64,000 nt of DNA. Origin: JADGHX01 sp963837755 (GTDB taxonomy: Bacteria; Pseudomonadota; Gammaproteobacteria; Steroidobacterales; Steroidobacteraceae). Below the pieces are notes generated by a model. That model was not told where the DNA came from, did no database searches, and saw only the letters and a program-made list of their open reading frames with translations. The DNA is taken from contig CAWIOP010000002.1 in NCBI GenBank assembly GCA_963837755.1, positions 700,144 through 764,143 on the forward strand. The letters run 5' to 3'. Positions 17,327 through 28,600 of this stretch are shown piece by piece. The number at the start of each line of letters is the position of its first letter. The first letter of the stretch is position 1. A program made the position numbers and the translations under genes.

Positions 17327-19892
17327 TCAGTGCAGTGAGGCTTCGGCGGTCTTGAGGTCCGCGCCCGCGGGTGCGGTGGGCACCATCTGCTTCATGAACG
17401 GATCGCTCTTCACGATGCCGCTGACGATGGACGAGAACTTGTAGTCCTGCGCAGCGGCGTTGCGCACGATGGCGCGCACCGTCGGCATGTCGTGCGCTTC
17501 GACCCCGCGCCCGAGCGCGTAGGTCATGAGCTTCACGGTGAGCGTCTGCACGAACTGGTCGGGCCGCGCCATGAGCGCGTTACGCAGGCCATCCACTCCC
17601 TGGATCTTGAGGCCATGCAGCTCACTGTCGGATTCGATCGCGGTACCCGCCTCGCGGTCCTTCGCGCGCCACGCGCCGATCGCGTCGAAGTTCTCGAGCG
17701 CAAAGCCGAGCGGGTCGATGATGCCGTGGCAGGAATTGCAGGTCGGGTTCTCGCGGTGGGTGACCATGCGCTCGCGCACCGTATGCGCGCGCACGCCGTT
17801 CATGTTCTCCTTCAGCGCTTCGACGCCCGGAGGCGGTGCCGCCGGCGGCGCGCCGATGATCTGCTCCATGACCCACGCGCCGCGGCGCACCGGGGACGTG
17901 CGATTGGCGTAGGACAGGCCCATCAGGAACGCGCCCTTGCCGAGGATGCCGTTGCGGCGTGAGTCGGGGAGCGCCACGCGGCGGAAGCGATCGCCCCGCA
18001 CGTTCGGAATGCCATAGTGGAGCGCGAGCCGCTCGTTCACGAACGTATAGTTCGCGCCGAGCAGGTTCATGACGTTCTGGTCTTCCGAGAAGACGCTGTT
18101 CACGAACAGCTCCATCTCGTTACGGAAGGCATGGCGCAGCGCGCCGTCGAATTCCGGGAACAGCGACGGGTCGGGCTCGATGGCATCGATCTCATCGACG
18201 GTGAGCCACTGGTCCGCGAAGTTCGTGGTGAGCGACTTCGAACGCGGATCGGCCAGCATGCGCTTCACCTGCTTCTCCACTTCCGCCGGCTCGCGCAGCT
18301 TGCCGGCTGTGGCCACGACTCATGAGCTCTTCATCGGGGCCCTGGCTCCAAAGGAAGAACGACAGGCGCGAGGCGAGCTCGATGTCGCTGATCTGGTAGA
18401 TCTTGCCGGGCACCGCATCGGCCGGCACGCCTTCGACGCGATAGAGGAACTTCGGGCTCGCCAGCAGCGCCATCACGGCCTGCTGGATGCCGCCCTCGAA
18501 GCCGTTGGCCTTGCGGCCCGCATCGTAGAAGCGCATCGGGCCGGCGATATCCCCATCCGTCACGGGGCGGCGGAACGCCTGGCGAGCCAGGTTGCTCACG
18601 ATCTGCTTCGCGCAGGGTGTTTCTTCCGCCTCGTTCGCCGGGCGGCACACGAATATCTTCTTGCGGCTGGGCGTGTCGGCAAGGCCGGTCGCCTTGGTGG
18701 GGCCGACCACCTCCAGACCGAAGACGACGGGAACGCGTGGCAAGTCGCCCACGCTGAAGGTCTCCAGCAACTCGTCGTTCTGCGCCAGGCTGCGCGCGAC
18801 GAACGTGACGCCGACCTTGTGAGGCCCGGCGGGCACTTTGGCCTTGATGTTGGCGAAGCGGTCGCGGATGGCCTTCGCAGCGGGCGCCTGCTTCTGGTCG
18901 ACGAACTTCAGGTCTTCCTCGCCACCCACTTCCTGCTCGAAGACCTTCTTGCCGTCGATGGTGAGGATCATCTTGTGGCGCGTGTCGAGACCCGCGACGT
19001 AACCGCCGCCACCGCCGCCACTCTGGTTGACGTTGAAGACGTACTCGCCGTCGGCCGGGAACAGGTGCTCGACCAGCAGGCCACCGCGCGTGCCGAGCGG
19101 CATGCCTTCCAGGTGCGAGCCCTGCGTGGCCCCGTTCGACAGGCGATACATGGTGCTGCTCGGGCCCGCATTGGCGCTGCCGATTGCGCGCGCGCTCACT
19201 TCGCTTGCGGCCACGATGTACGCATCGAGGAACGACGGAGAGACCTTCAGCACCGTGGCAACGTTGTCGAAGCCATCGGCCTTGGTGTCCTTCGGCAGCA
19301 GCGTGGCGGCATCGATTTCAAGACCGAGCAGGTTCTTCACCTCGCGCTGGTACTCGGTGCGGTTCAGGCGATGCACGACCACGTTGCCGGGGTTCGGATG
19401 GGTTTTGCCTTCCGCATCGAGCCTGGTCTGAAGCCAGGCCACCTGCGCATCGATCTCGTTTTGCGCAGGCTGCGGCTTGTCGGGCGGCGGCATGAGGCGG
19501 CCGCGCAGCTTGCGCACGGTCTCTTCCCACACGGCTGCGTCGTCGTAGATGTTGTCGGGAAGCATGGTCTCGAAGGCGACGCCGCCCGCCCAGTCCGTTG
19601 AGTTGTGGCACTTGCCGCAGTACTGCTCGAAGAACTGCCACTCCTTGGGGTCGCCGGCAGGCGCGTTGGCGTGGGCGGCATCGGCCGCGGCATGAGCCGG
19701 CGCACCTGATGCCTTGCTGACGGCCGCACCGGAGGCACTGGCCACGGTGGCCGGGACGGCCTCAGGCTTCGCGCCCTTCGCATCTTGCGCCATCGCAGAC
19801 ATCGCGCACGTTCCCAACGCCATGCCGAGCGCCATGAGCGCCGCCTGCACCGCCGGCCGGTGCCCGGCCCGCGTCGTTCCTGCCTTTTTCAT
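17327..19892 (-). pseudogene. DUF1592 diheme c-type cytochrome protein, one frameshift (cassette 1)
   Basis: A large periplasmic protein of about 850 aa with the domain series DUF1587-DUF1595-DUF1592-DUF1588-DUF1585. After the signal peptide, a heme motif CGKCH (about residues 92-96) lies in 'QYCGKCHNSTDWAGG'. A second, CNSCH, lies in the C-terminal part before 'GIIDPLGFALENFDAIG'. 'MPPPDKPQP', 'HRLNRTEYQREV' and 'FRRPVTDGD' are further family marks. One base too many near 18320 ('EELM' to 'VATAGKLREPAEVEKQ') breaks the frame; everything on both sides is intact, so this is probably a sequencing error. The start at 19892 has AGAGGCG upstream; 19910 is an alternative. The MBL gene ends 31 bases upstream. 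Confidence 0.82.
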
Positions 19893-19923
19893 CGATTCGC
19901 CTCTACGCATGATCGTTTCTTCT

Positions 19924-20889
19924 TCAGACGATTCCGCCAAGCTCACGCACGTGGCCCCACAGGCCGCGGTATGCATTTGCCAGGAACAGCTTCGGGTCGC
20001 CCCACTTCGCATCGAACTCGCCGGTGGGCGGCGCGGCCAGCAGATCGTCGGTGCCCATGCCCTTGCGCAGCAGGCCGACGAGGCGATCTTTCATGGTGGT
20101 GAGCATCTGGTGCTGGGCCATGAGATCGGCTTTTGTCTGCAGCGGGCCGGTGCCCGGCACGACGACCGTCTCGTCGTCGCACAGGTCGATGAGGGCCTTG
20201 TTCGCGTCGACCATGCCGCCGATCCACCCGCCGGTGGCGACATCGAGAATGGGGTAGCTGCCCACTGCAACGAGATCACCGGCGACCAGCACGTTCTGGT
20301 CCGGGACGTGGATGTAGATATCGCCGTCCGTGTGGGCGCGGGGAAGCCAGCCGTAGACCATCTTGTGGTTGCCGAAGTCGAGGGTGCGCGTGCCGTTGTA
20401 GAACGTGTCGTTCGGCCAGGCCTGCTTCGGGCGCGGCACATACTGCCGGTTTTCCCACTCCACCTCGAAATCCGCGCCGAGCCACAGCTTCGTGTTCTCG
20501 TGCGCGATGATCTTCGCGCCGGCCTTGCCGAGGCGCTCGTTCGAGCCCGTGTGGTCCCAGTGCCAGTGCGTGTTGAACAGCGTGGCCGGGGGCGCACCCT
20601 TCGTATGCTTGCCAATCGCCTTCAGCAGATCGCCCGAACGCTCGGCGAGGCCCCCATCGATCATCACCACGCCGTCGGGGCCGGTGACGATGACGACGTT
20701 GGAGCCGGCGCCCGTGACGAGCGCGACGCTGTCGGTGATGGGGCGGATGGCGATCGCTTCACCGCCGCGGGCCCGCGCGAACGCGCTGGTGCCGATGAGC
20801 GACGCGACCGACACGCCCGCCACGCCGCCCAGCGCCGTTTTCAGGAACTGCCTGCGTCCATCTTTTCGATCACTGTTTGCGTTCGACAT
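19924..20889 (-). CDS. MBL-fold metallo-hydrolase with Tat-like signal (cassette 1)
   Basis: Metallo-beta-lactamase-fold protein of about 321 aa. The start at 20889 is selected because it puts a Tat signal ('DGRRQFLKTALGGVAG') at the N-terminus; an open frame runs back to 21000. Metal ligands are canonical at the first site: 'FNTHWHWDHTGSNE' gives HxHxDH. 'AHTDGDIYIH' and 'VLVAGD' supply the middle His and the bridging Asp. The usual last His (PGHG) is replaced in 'VVVPGTGPL'. It is the first gene of the minus-strand operon MBL, DUF1592, DUF1552, ankyrin. The substrate is unknown; periplasmic hydrolysis of an ester, lactone or similar product of the PQQ enzymes is only a guess. Confidence 0.88.
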   Translation of the reverse strand: MSNANSDRKDGRRQFLKTALGGVAGVSVASLIGTSAFARARGGEAIAIRPITDSVALVTGAGSNVVIVTGPDGVVMIDGGLAERSGDLLKAIGKHTKGAPPATLFNTHWHWDHTGSNERLGKAGAKIIAHENTKLWLGADFEVEWENRQYVPRPKQAWPNDTFYNGTRTLDFGNHKMVYGWLPRAHTDGDIYIHVPDQNVLVAGDLVAVGSYPILDVATGGWIGGMVDANKALIDLCDDETVVVPGTGPLQTKADLMAQHQMLTTMKDRLVGLLRKGMGTDDLLAAPPTGEFDAKWGDPKLFLANAYRGLWGHVRELGGIV

Positions 20890-21206
20890 CGCTCTCACAT
20901 TCGAGTGGTTCGACCACCGGGTTGCACACGCTTCCGAAAGCTGTTCCGGCAAGGCTGTATTCATCGCGTTTTTCGCTGCTGGGTCAATGAATTGATACAC
21001 CCGTGTTCACTCTTCGAAAGCGCGTGCTCATGGGTAACATATGCACCTGCGGTGATCAACGCGCATGTCACGAGATGTGTTGTTCTCCACACCGAAAAGC
21101 GGCCGGATTTTTTCTTTTCGGGCATATCTCCTTTCGCCGCATTGGCGCTAATCTTCGGGGCACGTAACAGGCGCGCCAACGCGTCGGCGAACGAGGGGGA
21201 ATCCAG
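20890..21206. promoter_or_regulatory. Divergent promoter region between MBL gene and MFS transporter
   Basis: These 317 bases separate two divergent operons and must hold promoters for both. The part at about 21000-21170 is more AT-rich than the surroundings, as expected for promoters, but no clear -35/-10 pair or operator palindrome was identified. GAGGGGGA just before 21207 is the ribosome binding site of the MFS gene. Confidence 0.4.
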
Positions 21207-22544
21207 ATGACTCGCGATGCTTCAACCACCGCGCCGAGCGGCATTCCGCGCTCGCAATGGCGCGTGATCATCCTGTCGAGCCTCGGCGGCGCGCTCGAGT
21301 TCTACGACTTCGTGATCTACAGCATGTTCGCCAAGTACATCGGCGCGGCGTTCTTCCCCGCGAACGATGCGCTCACGTCGCTCATGCTTTCGTTCACGGT
21401 GTTCGCCGTGGGCTACCTGGCACGCCCGGTGGGCGGCATCGTGTTCAGCCACTTCGGCGACAAATACGGCCGGCGCCCCGTCTTCATCGTCGCGATCCTC
21501 ACCATGTCGCTCGCCACGGTGTGCATCGGCTTGCTGCCCACTTATGCGCAGTGGGGCCTGGCAGCGCCGGTGCTGATGGTGCTGTTGCGACTCCTGCAGG
21601 GCTTCAGCCTCGGCGGGGAGTTGCCGGGCGCCATTACCTATGTCGTGGAAACCGCCCCGAAGAAGGCGGGCTTCGCGGCCGGCTTCATCTTCTTTTGCGT
21701 GAATTCCGGCGTCGCGCTCGCCTCGCTGCTGAGCCTGGTGGTGCACGAAACGCTTGCGCCGGAGGAAGTGGCCGCCTGGGGCTGGCGCATCGGCTTCCTG
21801 TTTGGCGGCTTCGCCGGCCTCGTGAGCTTCTGGCTGCGCCTGTCGCTCGAAGAGACGAGTGAGTTCAAGTCCATGAAGAACGTCGCCGCGAAGAAACCGC
21901 TGGTGGAGCTGCTGAAGACCCACCCCGCGAACGTGGCGGTCGGCATTGCGGCGCTGACAGCCACCGCCGGCTTCAACGGCCTGCTGTTCGCCATGCCGGC
22001 GTTCCTCCCTGCGGTGATGAACTACTCGCCCGTCGAGGCGATCAAGGCGCAGAACGTGGGCCTGCTCGCGCTGTCGCTCGGCATGCTCTTCACCGCGTGG
22101 CTGGGAGATCGCATTCCCCGCCGCCTCATCCTCGGCACGGGCGCGCTGCTGCTGGTGCTGCTCGCGGTGCCGTTTTTCAACGCGGCCGCGCAGAAGAGCG
22201 TGAACCTCGTGCTGCTGTTCGTCCTCGCGGGCGTCGTCGCGTCGCTGGTGAACGGCACCATGGCCGGCGTGGTGGCAGACCTCTTCCCCACCCGCATCCG
22301 CTTCAGCGGCGTCGCGGTGTCGTTCAATCTCGCGTTCTCCATTTTCAGCGGCCCGGCGGCGCTGGCGGCCGCGGCGCTGGTGCGCATCATCGACTCGCCC
22401 ACCGGGCCCGCGTGGTACATGTGCGGCTGCGCCTCCATCACCTTCATTGGCAGCCTGTTCCTGCATCGGTACGACGGGCGCATTTTGAGTGACCGCAAGG
22501 CGGAGCCCGCACTCGCCCGCCCGTCCGCCTCACCGGCCCTCTGA
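21207..22544 (+). CDS. MFS transporter of the metabolite:H+ symporter type
   Basis: A 445-aa inner-membrane carrier with 12 predicted helices. The first helix region 'SSLGGALEFYDFVIYSMFAK' and the loop 'FSHFGDKYGRRPVFIVAILT' (the G-x-x-x-D-R/K-x-G-R-R signature between helices 2 and 3) mark the metabolite:H+ symporter (MHS) branch, which takes up organic acids such as dicarboxylates, alpha-ketoglutarate or aromatic acids. 'LLRLLQGFSLGGELPGAITY' is the conserved helix 4/5 region. The ribosome binding site GAGGGGGA is strong. Its stop overlaps the possible ATG of the next PQQ dehydrogenase (TGATG), so the two genes are likely one transcript: uptake of an acid next to the enzyme system that may produce it. 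Confidence 0.88.
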   Translation: MTRDASTTAPSGIPRSQWRVIILSSLGGALEFYDFVIYSMFAKYIGAAFFPANDALTSLMLSFTVFAVGYLARPVGGIVFSHFGDKYGRRPVFIVAILTMSLATVCIGLLPTYAQWGLAAPVLMVLLRLLQGFSLGGELPGAITYVVETAPKKAGFAAGFIFFCVNSGVALASLLSLVVHETLAPEEVAAWGWRIGFLFGGFAGLVSFWLRLSLEETSEFKSMKNVAAKKPLVELLKTHPANVAVGIAALTATAGFNGLLFAMPAFLPAVMNYSPVEAIKAQNVGLLALSLGMLFTAWLGDRIPRRLILGTGALLLVLLAVPFFNAAAQKSVNLVLLFVLAGVVASLVNGTMAGVVADLFPTRIRFSGVAVSFNLAFSIFSGPAALAAAALVRIIDSPTGPAWYMCGCASITFIGSLFLHRYDGRILSDRKAEPALARPSASPAL

Positions 22545-24719
22545 TGGACACTCGCATCCACGCACCCTTCCCAACGACATCCCTCACGAAAGGCCTCACC
22601 TTGAATCGCATCGAACGTGCTCTCGCCACGCTCGCCGTGACCGTTGCAGGCGTCGTGGCCGTTGCCACGCCGGGCGCCGGCATCGCGGCTGGCGCACCGG
22701 CTGCCAGGGCCATCAAGCCCGCACCCGCCTTTACCGGGCAGCAGCTCACCGCGCCTCCGCAGGACGCGTGGGTTACGAATGGCGGCAACATCTACAACCA
22801 GCGCTATTCGCCGCTGACACAGATCAACCGCGATACGGTGAAGAACCTGAAGGCGGAATGGCGCATCCACCTCAACTCCGGTGTCGGGCCGCAGTATTCC
22901 GGGCAGGCGCAGCCGCTGTTCTACGACGGCGTGCTGTACTACGTCACCGGCGCCAACGACGTGTTCGCCATCGATGTCGAAACCGGCAACACCCTCTGGA
23001 AATACGAAGCGAACCTCGACCCCGCGCGCGTGAAGGTGTGCTGCGGCTGGATGGCACGCGGCGTGGGGCTCGGCGATGGCAAGGTGTATGTGGGGCAGCT
23101 CGACGCGAAACTGCTTGCGCTGGATCAGCGCACGGGCAAGGTCGTGTGGTCCATCCAGGCGGAAGACCCGCTGGTCGGCTACTCCATTGTCAGCGCCCCG
23201 CTCTACTACGACGGCATGCTCATCACCGGCTTCGGCGGTGGCGACATGGGCATCCGTGGCCGCGTAAAGGCATACAGCGCCAAAGACGGCAAGCTGCTCT
23301 GGACGTTCTACACGGTGCCCGCGCCCGGTGAGTTCGGCAGCGAGACCTGGCCCAAGAACAACGATTACTACAAGTACGGCGGCGCGCCTGTGTGGCAGAC
23401 GCCCGCGGTCGACCCCGACCTCGGGCTCGTGTACTTCTCCACTGGCAATGCCGGGCCGGACTACAACGGCGCGGACCGCGAAGGCGACAACCTCTTCACC
23501 GCGTCCATCGTCGCCATCGAGGCGAAGACCGGCAAATACCGCTGGCACTTCCAGCAGGTTCGTCACGACATCTGGGACTACGACTCGCCGAACCCCGTGG
23601 TGCTGTTCGACGCGCCGTACGACGGCAAGATGCGCAAGGGCATCGCGCAGATCTCCAAGACGGCGTGGGTCTACATCCTCGATCGCGAGACCGGCAAGCC
23701 GCTCACACCCATTGAGGATCGCCCCGTTCCGCAGGAGCCTCGCCAGAAAACGGCGGCCACGCAGCCGTATGTGATCGGCGACCCCATCATTCCGCAGTTC
23801 GTGGACATCGCGCCGGAAGGCTGGGATCTCGTGAACGGCGGCAAGATCTTCACGCCGTACTGGGACAAGCCCATCGTCTACAAGCCGCAGATGGCCGTGA
23901 ACTGGCCGCCGAGCTCGTACGACCCGCAGACGAACCAGTTCTTCGTGTGCGCCATCGACAACCTCGCCACATCGGTCTCCGACCCGAAGCCGTTCAAGCC
24001 ACCGCACTTCCAGGGCATGTGGATGGCGAACGGCCCCATGCCGTTCCCGGACGCCGCCCGGCGCGGCGCATTCGGCTCGTACGATCTCAAGACGAACCGT
24101 CTCCTGTGGAACCAGGCGTGGAGCCAGGGCTGCTTCAGCGGCTCCATCAACACGGCCGGCGGGCTCATCTTCGTCGGGCGCAGTGACGGGCGCCTCACGG
24201 CGCTCGACAAGACGAACGGCCACAAGGTGTGGGAGTTCATGACCGATGCCGGCGTGAACGCCACGGCGAGCACGTTCCTGCACAAGGGCCGCCAGTATGT
24301 CGCGGTGCTGTCGGCGGGCACGTTGTTCGGCGCCGGCAAGAAAGGCGACAGCGTCTGGTTGTTCTCGCTTGCGGGCAGGATCGAGTCGTTCCCGATCAGC
24401 CCCCCGGGCGGGCGCCCCGGCTCCGCGGCGCCGCCGGTGACGAGCGTGCCAATGCCCGCGGGTGAGCCGGATGTCCCCAAGGGCAAGGATTCTCTACGGC
24501 CGCTTCTGCGTCGCCTGCCACGGCGACACGGGGCTCGGCGGCCACGGCGGCGGCGCCTCGCTCGCCACCATTTCCACCGACATCCCCGCCATCTACAACA
24601 CGGCCTCGAGCGGCAAGAACACCAACATGCCGCCGTTCAGAGGCGCGTTGAAACCTGAGGAGCTGAGGGATATCGCGGGGTACATCTCCAAAGAGCTGAT
24701 TCCCTCGCGGCACCCCTGA
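22544..24719 (+). pseudogene. PQQ-dependent dehydrogenase with C-terminal cytochrome c, one frameshift (copy 2)
   Basis: Close relative of copy 1 at 491-2593. The ATG at 22544 overlaps the MFS stop; a TTG at 22601, just before the signal peptide 'NRIERALATLAVTVAG', is the more likely start given AAAGG upstream. The beta-propeller carries the vicinal pair in 'VKVCCGWMARGVG', the active-site stretch 'RHDIWDYDSPNP' and 'SKTAWVYILDR'. At about 24490 one extra T shifts the frame; the next frame continues as 'LYGRFCVACHGDTGLGGHGG', with heme motif CVACH, and ends at 24719. Corrected length is about 705-724 aa. It is predicted to be a periplasmic alcohol or sugar oxidase; the substrate is unknown. 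Confidence 0.82.
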
Positions 24720-24817
24720 GCTTGCGCGGTGCGCAACACCGGCCTGGATCGAAAAAGGGCACGGTGACTGTGACTGGCATGAACCGGAATCGGGCTCGCT
24801 CGAAAAGAGTCTGGGCT

Positions 24818-26938
24818 CTACTTCCGATAGTCCTCGCGCGCACGCGCGACGAGGTAGGCATGAATCGCATCGGCATCCGCATCGCTCACGACGTCCGCGA
24901 AGCCCGCCATGCCGCTCTCGAAACGAATGCCTTTCAGCACGATGTCCTTGAACTCGGCGTGCGTCTGGACGTTCATGAAGCGCAGGTCCGGATTCGCGTT
25001 GGTGCTGATGGCATCGCGGCCGTGACACTGCGCGCAGGTCTTGTGATACGCGGCCTGGCCGCTCTTGATCTGCGCTTCGGTGCCGTCCATGCCTTGCGGC
25101 GGCTCCGGAATCTGCGCAACAGGTGGCAGCGGCGGAAGCTGGTTCGTGGCGCCGAGCTTGTAGACGAGCACACGCCCATCCCGAGCTGCTGCGGCCTGGC
25201 TCCATCGCAAGAGCCGAAACGTAGCGCCACCCGCTGACACGGCTCACGTACTGCTCGCCATCCACCGATGTACGTCTATGGGCCCGGCCATCGTGTACGG
25301 TCTGCGCATCGGACTCCCAGAGCTTCTTGCCGTCCGTCGCGCGATACGCAACGAACTGCTGGTCGCCGGTGCCTTCGAAGACGAGGTTGCCGGCGGTAGT
25401 CACCGTGCCGCCGTTGCCGCCCCCGACGTATGGCACGCGCCAGGCCTCCTTCTGCTTTCCGGGTCACAGGCCAGCAAGAGCCGCTCACGGTCTTCTTCGC
25501 CGCTTCCGCGCGCACGGCCGCGTTCTTTTCCGTCGGCGGCGCACTCATGTTCGCGCCGATACTGATGCGGAATTTCTCTGGCTCGTAGCTCTCATCGAGC
25601 TCATAGGCGAGCCAGTTCTCCAGCACCGGGAAATACACGAGGCCCGTGGCGGGGTTATAGGACATCGGCTGCCAGCTATGCGCGGCCACTGCATTCGGCG
25701 TGAGCAGCTTCGGCTCGTTCTCAAGCGCGCGTCGGGCAGGAGAATGGGACGCCCGGTCTTCGGGTCGACGCCGCTCGCGCAATTGTTGTGGTCGACGAAC
25801 TTGCTCGGCGGAGATCAGCTTGCCGTCGTTGCGGTCGAGCACGTAGAAGAAGCCGTTCTTCGGCGCCTGCATCAGCACCTTGCGCTTCTTGCCGTCGATC
25901 TCGAGGTCGGCCAGCATCATCTGCTGGGTGGCGGTCGTAGTCCCAGGTGTCGCCGGGCGTCGTCTGGTAGTGCCAGACGTACTCGCCGGTGTCGGCATCG
26001 AGCGCGACGATCGAGGACGAGGAACAGGTTGTCGCCCTTGCCGGCGCTGCGCAGCTTGTGGGTCCAGGGCGCGCCGTTGCCGGTGCCGATGTAGAGCGGT
26101 TCAGCTCCGGGTCGTAGGCCATGGAGTCCCACACCGTGCCGCCGCCGCCCGAGCTTCCACCACTCGCCGCGTCCAGGTCTTGGCGGCCATCTCCATGGCC
26201 TTGTTCTCGAACGCCGTTCGCCGGATCGCCGGGCACGGTGTAGAAGCGCCAGACCTGCTTGCCGGTGTTCGCGTCGTAGGCGGAGACATAGCCGCGCACG
26301 CCGAACTCGGCGCCGCCGTTGCCGATGATGACCTTGCCGTTGACACCCGCGGTGCGCCGGTGATGGTGTAGCGGCGCGGCTTGGTGTCGACGGTGACTGT
26401 TTCCCACAGCGGCTTGCCCGTCTTCGCATCGAGCGCGATCAGGCGCCCGTCGAGCGTGGCGATGATAGACCTTGCCTTCGTACACGGCGACGCCCGCGGT
26501 TGACGACGTCGCAGCACGCGCATGCGGCCCCACTCCGGCGGCACCTTCGGGATCGTACTTCCACAGCTGCTTGCCGGTCTTCGGCATCGAGCGCGTCAGT
26601 GATGCTCCACGCGGACGTCACGTACATCACGCCGTCGACGACGAGCGGCGTGCGCTTCGATGCCGCGCTGGGTGTTCGAGGTCGTAGTACCAGGCGAGGC
26701 CGAGCTGGCCGACATTGTGCGTCGTCGATCTGGTTGAGCGGGCTGTAGCGCTGCTCGGAGTAGGTGCGGCCGAGCTCATCCAGTTGCCGGGCTCTTTGTC
26801 GGCGTTGATGAGCCGCTTCGTATCGACTGCCGCCGGGCCTTTCGGGGCCGCAACGCCGGCCGCGCAAAACAGGCCGAGCGCGAGCGCGCCCACGATCCTG
26901 GCCGTGGCCAGGATCCCGGCATTGGAAATCATCATCAC
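24818..26938 (-). pseudogene. PQQ-dependent alcohol dehydrogenase, ethanol/methanol type, with cytochrome c tail; many frameshifts (copy 3)
   Basis: Pieces in all three minus frames assemble into one quinoprotein of about 700 aa of the methanol/ethanol dehydrogenase family. In order: signal peptide ('IVGALALGLFCAAGVAAP'), 'YSEQRYSPLNQI', 'YVTSAWSITDALDA', the vicinal-cysteine stretch 'CCDVVNRG', 'GNGGAEFGVRGYVSAYDANT', 'YIGTGNGAPW', 'TTPGDTWDY' then 'TATQQMMLADLEIDGKKRK', 'APKNGFFYVLDRNDGKLISA', and C-terminal 'CAQCHGRDA' heme motif. Reading 'DTWDYTATQ' after correction, the position that is Asp in lanthanide-type enzymes is Thr, which suggests a calcium enzyme. It differs clearly from the other three PQQ genes. 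It follows the cassette 2 ankyrin gene by 65 bases on the same strand. About ten single-base shifts are needed, probably sequencing errors. Confidence 0.8.
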
Positions 26939-27003
26939 GGATTGCCCCCGTACCTGCCGATCAGAGACGGGATCGTACCCCGGCTCAGTCGCAAGCGGGG
27001 CTG

Positions 27004-28598
27004 TTACCGAGTGCTGGTGTTCTGGTCCGCCGCGCCGCCGGTGCCGCGGGTCTGCTTGTTCAGCGTGCCCGAGAACTCCTTCGGCGCGCGGCCCGTGGCC
27101 GCGACGATGTAGTCCTTGAGGATGGTGACCGACGAATCCCTGCGCGTGTGCTCCGGCTCGAGGAAGCCGCGCTCATGGCGGCCCACCGCGTAGTCGATGG
27201 GCGTCAGGCCCTTGTTGTCGAGCGCTTCGAGCTGCGCGCCATCCGCGACCAGCAGCTTGATGGTGTCGTTCCAGCCGTGCGCGGCGGCGGCATGCAGCGC
27301 GGTGAGGCCACTGTCTGTCTTCGCGTTCACGTTAGCGCCCGCTTCCTTCAGCAGGCGCAGGCATTCGGCGGCCTGCGCGTCGGTCTTGTAGCGGCCGCGG
27401 GTGGGGTTGGCGCCATGGCCCATGCCGGCCGCCGCCATCAGCGGCGTGACGCCTTCGGTGTTTGGCAGGTCGAGTTGGCCTTGTACTTCAGCAGCAGCGC
27501 AACGGCTTCGCGTCGCCGCCCTTGGCGGCGCGCAGCAGCGGCGTGGCGCCGGTGGAGAGCACCTGGTCGCCGCCGCGGTCGAAGATGTAATTGCGATATG
27601 GCGGCCGCAGCTTCAGCTGGAAGTTCGGGTTCGCGCCCTGCGGCCAGCAGCTGCTCGGCCACCTGCGAGCCGGTGGTGAGGTCCTCGCTGGGCAGGTCGG
27701 GCCGCCCGCCGCGCGGCAGCGTGTTCATGTCGATCGCCACGTACAGCGGCGTCTGGCCGTAAGAGTCCCACTTGTCCACATCCGCGCCGGCTTCGATCAG
27801 GAAGGCGGCGAAGTCGAAGTGCAGGTTCATGCAGCGCCAGCACCAGCGGCGTCGTCTGCGTCCGGATCGGCGAGGTTGATGTCGGCCTTGCCCTTCAGCA
27901 GCTCGCGCGCGCACTCGATGCAGCCTTCGCGCGCGGCATAGAGCAGCGGCGTGAAGCCGCCGCGGTTCATGTCCTTCGGGCCGGCCTCGGCGGTGACACG
28001 CCGCTGCCAGTCGCGCACGGCGCCGCGGGCATTCGACGTCGGCGCCGTGCTTGACCAGCAGCTGCATCATCTCCGGCTGGCTCTGCGCGGCAGCCCACAT
28101 CAGCGCGTCTGGCCGCCCCACTGCTCCGTCGCATTCGACCTTGGCGCCGTGCTTCAGCAGCAGCTTCGCCGCCTCGACATTGCCGGTGCGCGCCACCACC
28201 ATCAGCGCGGTCTGCCCTTCCGGGTTCGTGGATTCGACATCTGCGCCGGCCTTCAGCAACAGCGTCAGCACTTCGGCGCTGCCGGCGGTGGCCGCTTCCG
28301 CCATCGGCGTGGAGCCGTAGTCGTTGGCGGCATTGACGTCTGCGCCAGCGCGGATCAGTTGTCCGACAGCTCCGCGTCGGCGTAGTGCGCGGCCCAGTGC
28401 AGCGCCGTGGTGCCGTCTCGTCTTTCGCGCGCGCATCCGCGCCGCCCGCGATGAGTTCAGAGCCGCCTGCTGCTGCTGCGACTCCGCGGCATCGAACAGG
28501 GTGCCTGCGGGCGCGGCGACCGCGACAGTCGCAGCACCAAGCCCGAGCGTGCACAGGGCAACCGCAGCCGCGACGCGTGTCGTTACACCCTTCTTCAT
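27004..28598 (-). pseudogene. Exported ankyrin-repeat protein, multiple frameshifts (cassette 2)
   Basis: Start ATG at 28598, two bases after the DUF1552 stop codon. The signal peptide is 'VAAAVALCTLGLGAATVAVA'. Ankyrin pieces appear in alternating frames: 'YGSTPMAEAATAGSAEVLTLL', 'GQTALMVVARTGNVEAAKLLL', 'RGGFTPLLYAAREGCIECARE', 'DSYGQTPLYVAIDMNT' and a clean C-terminal segment from 27438 to 27004 ('GLTALHAAAAHGWNDTIKLLV'). The family insert is present with 'GGRPDLPSEDLTTG' and an 'L.PPYRNY.FDRGGD'-type segment. It is homologous to the ankyrin genes at 14469 and 39074. The corrected protein would be about 520 aa. Confidence 0.78.
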
Positions 28599-28600
28599 CT

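Noticed and set aside
22022..24283. Minus-strand reading frame of 753 codons opposite the MFS and PQQ genes
   Set aside because: It spans two well-supported genes on the other strand and has low-complexity His/Arg/Val-rich translation with no domain.
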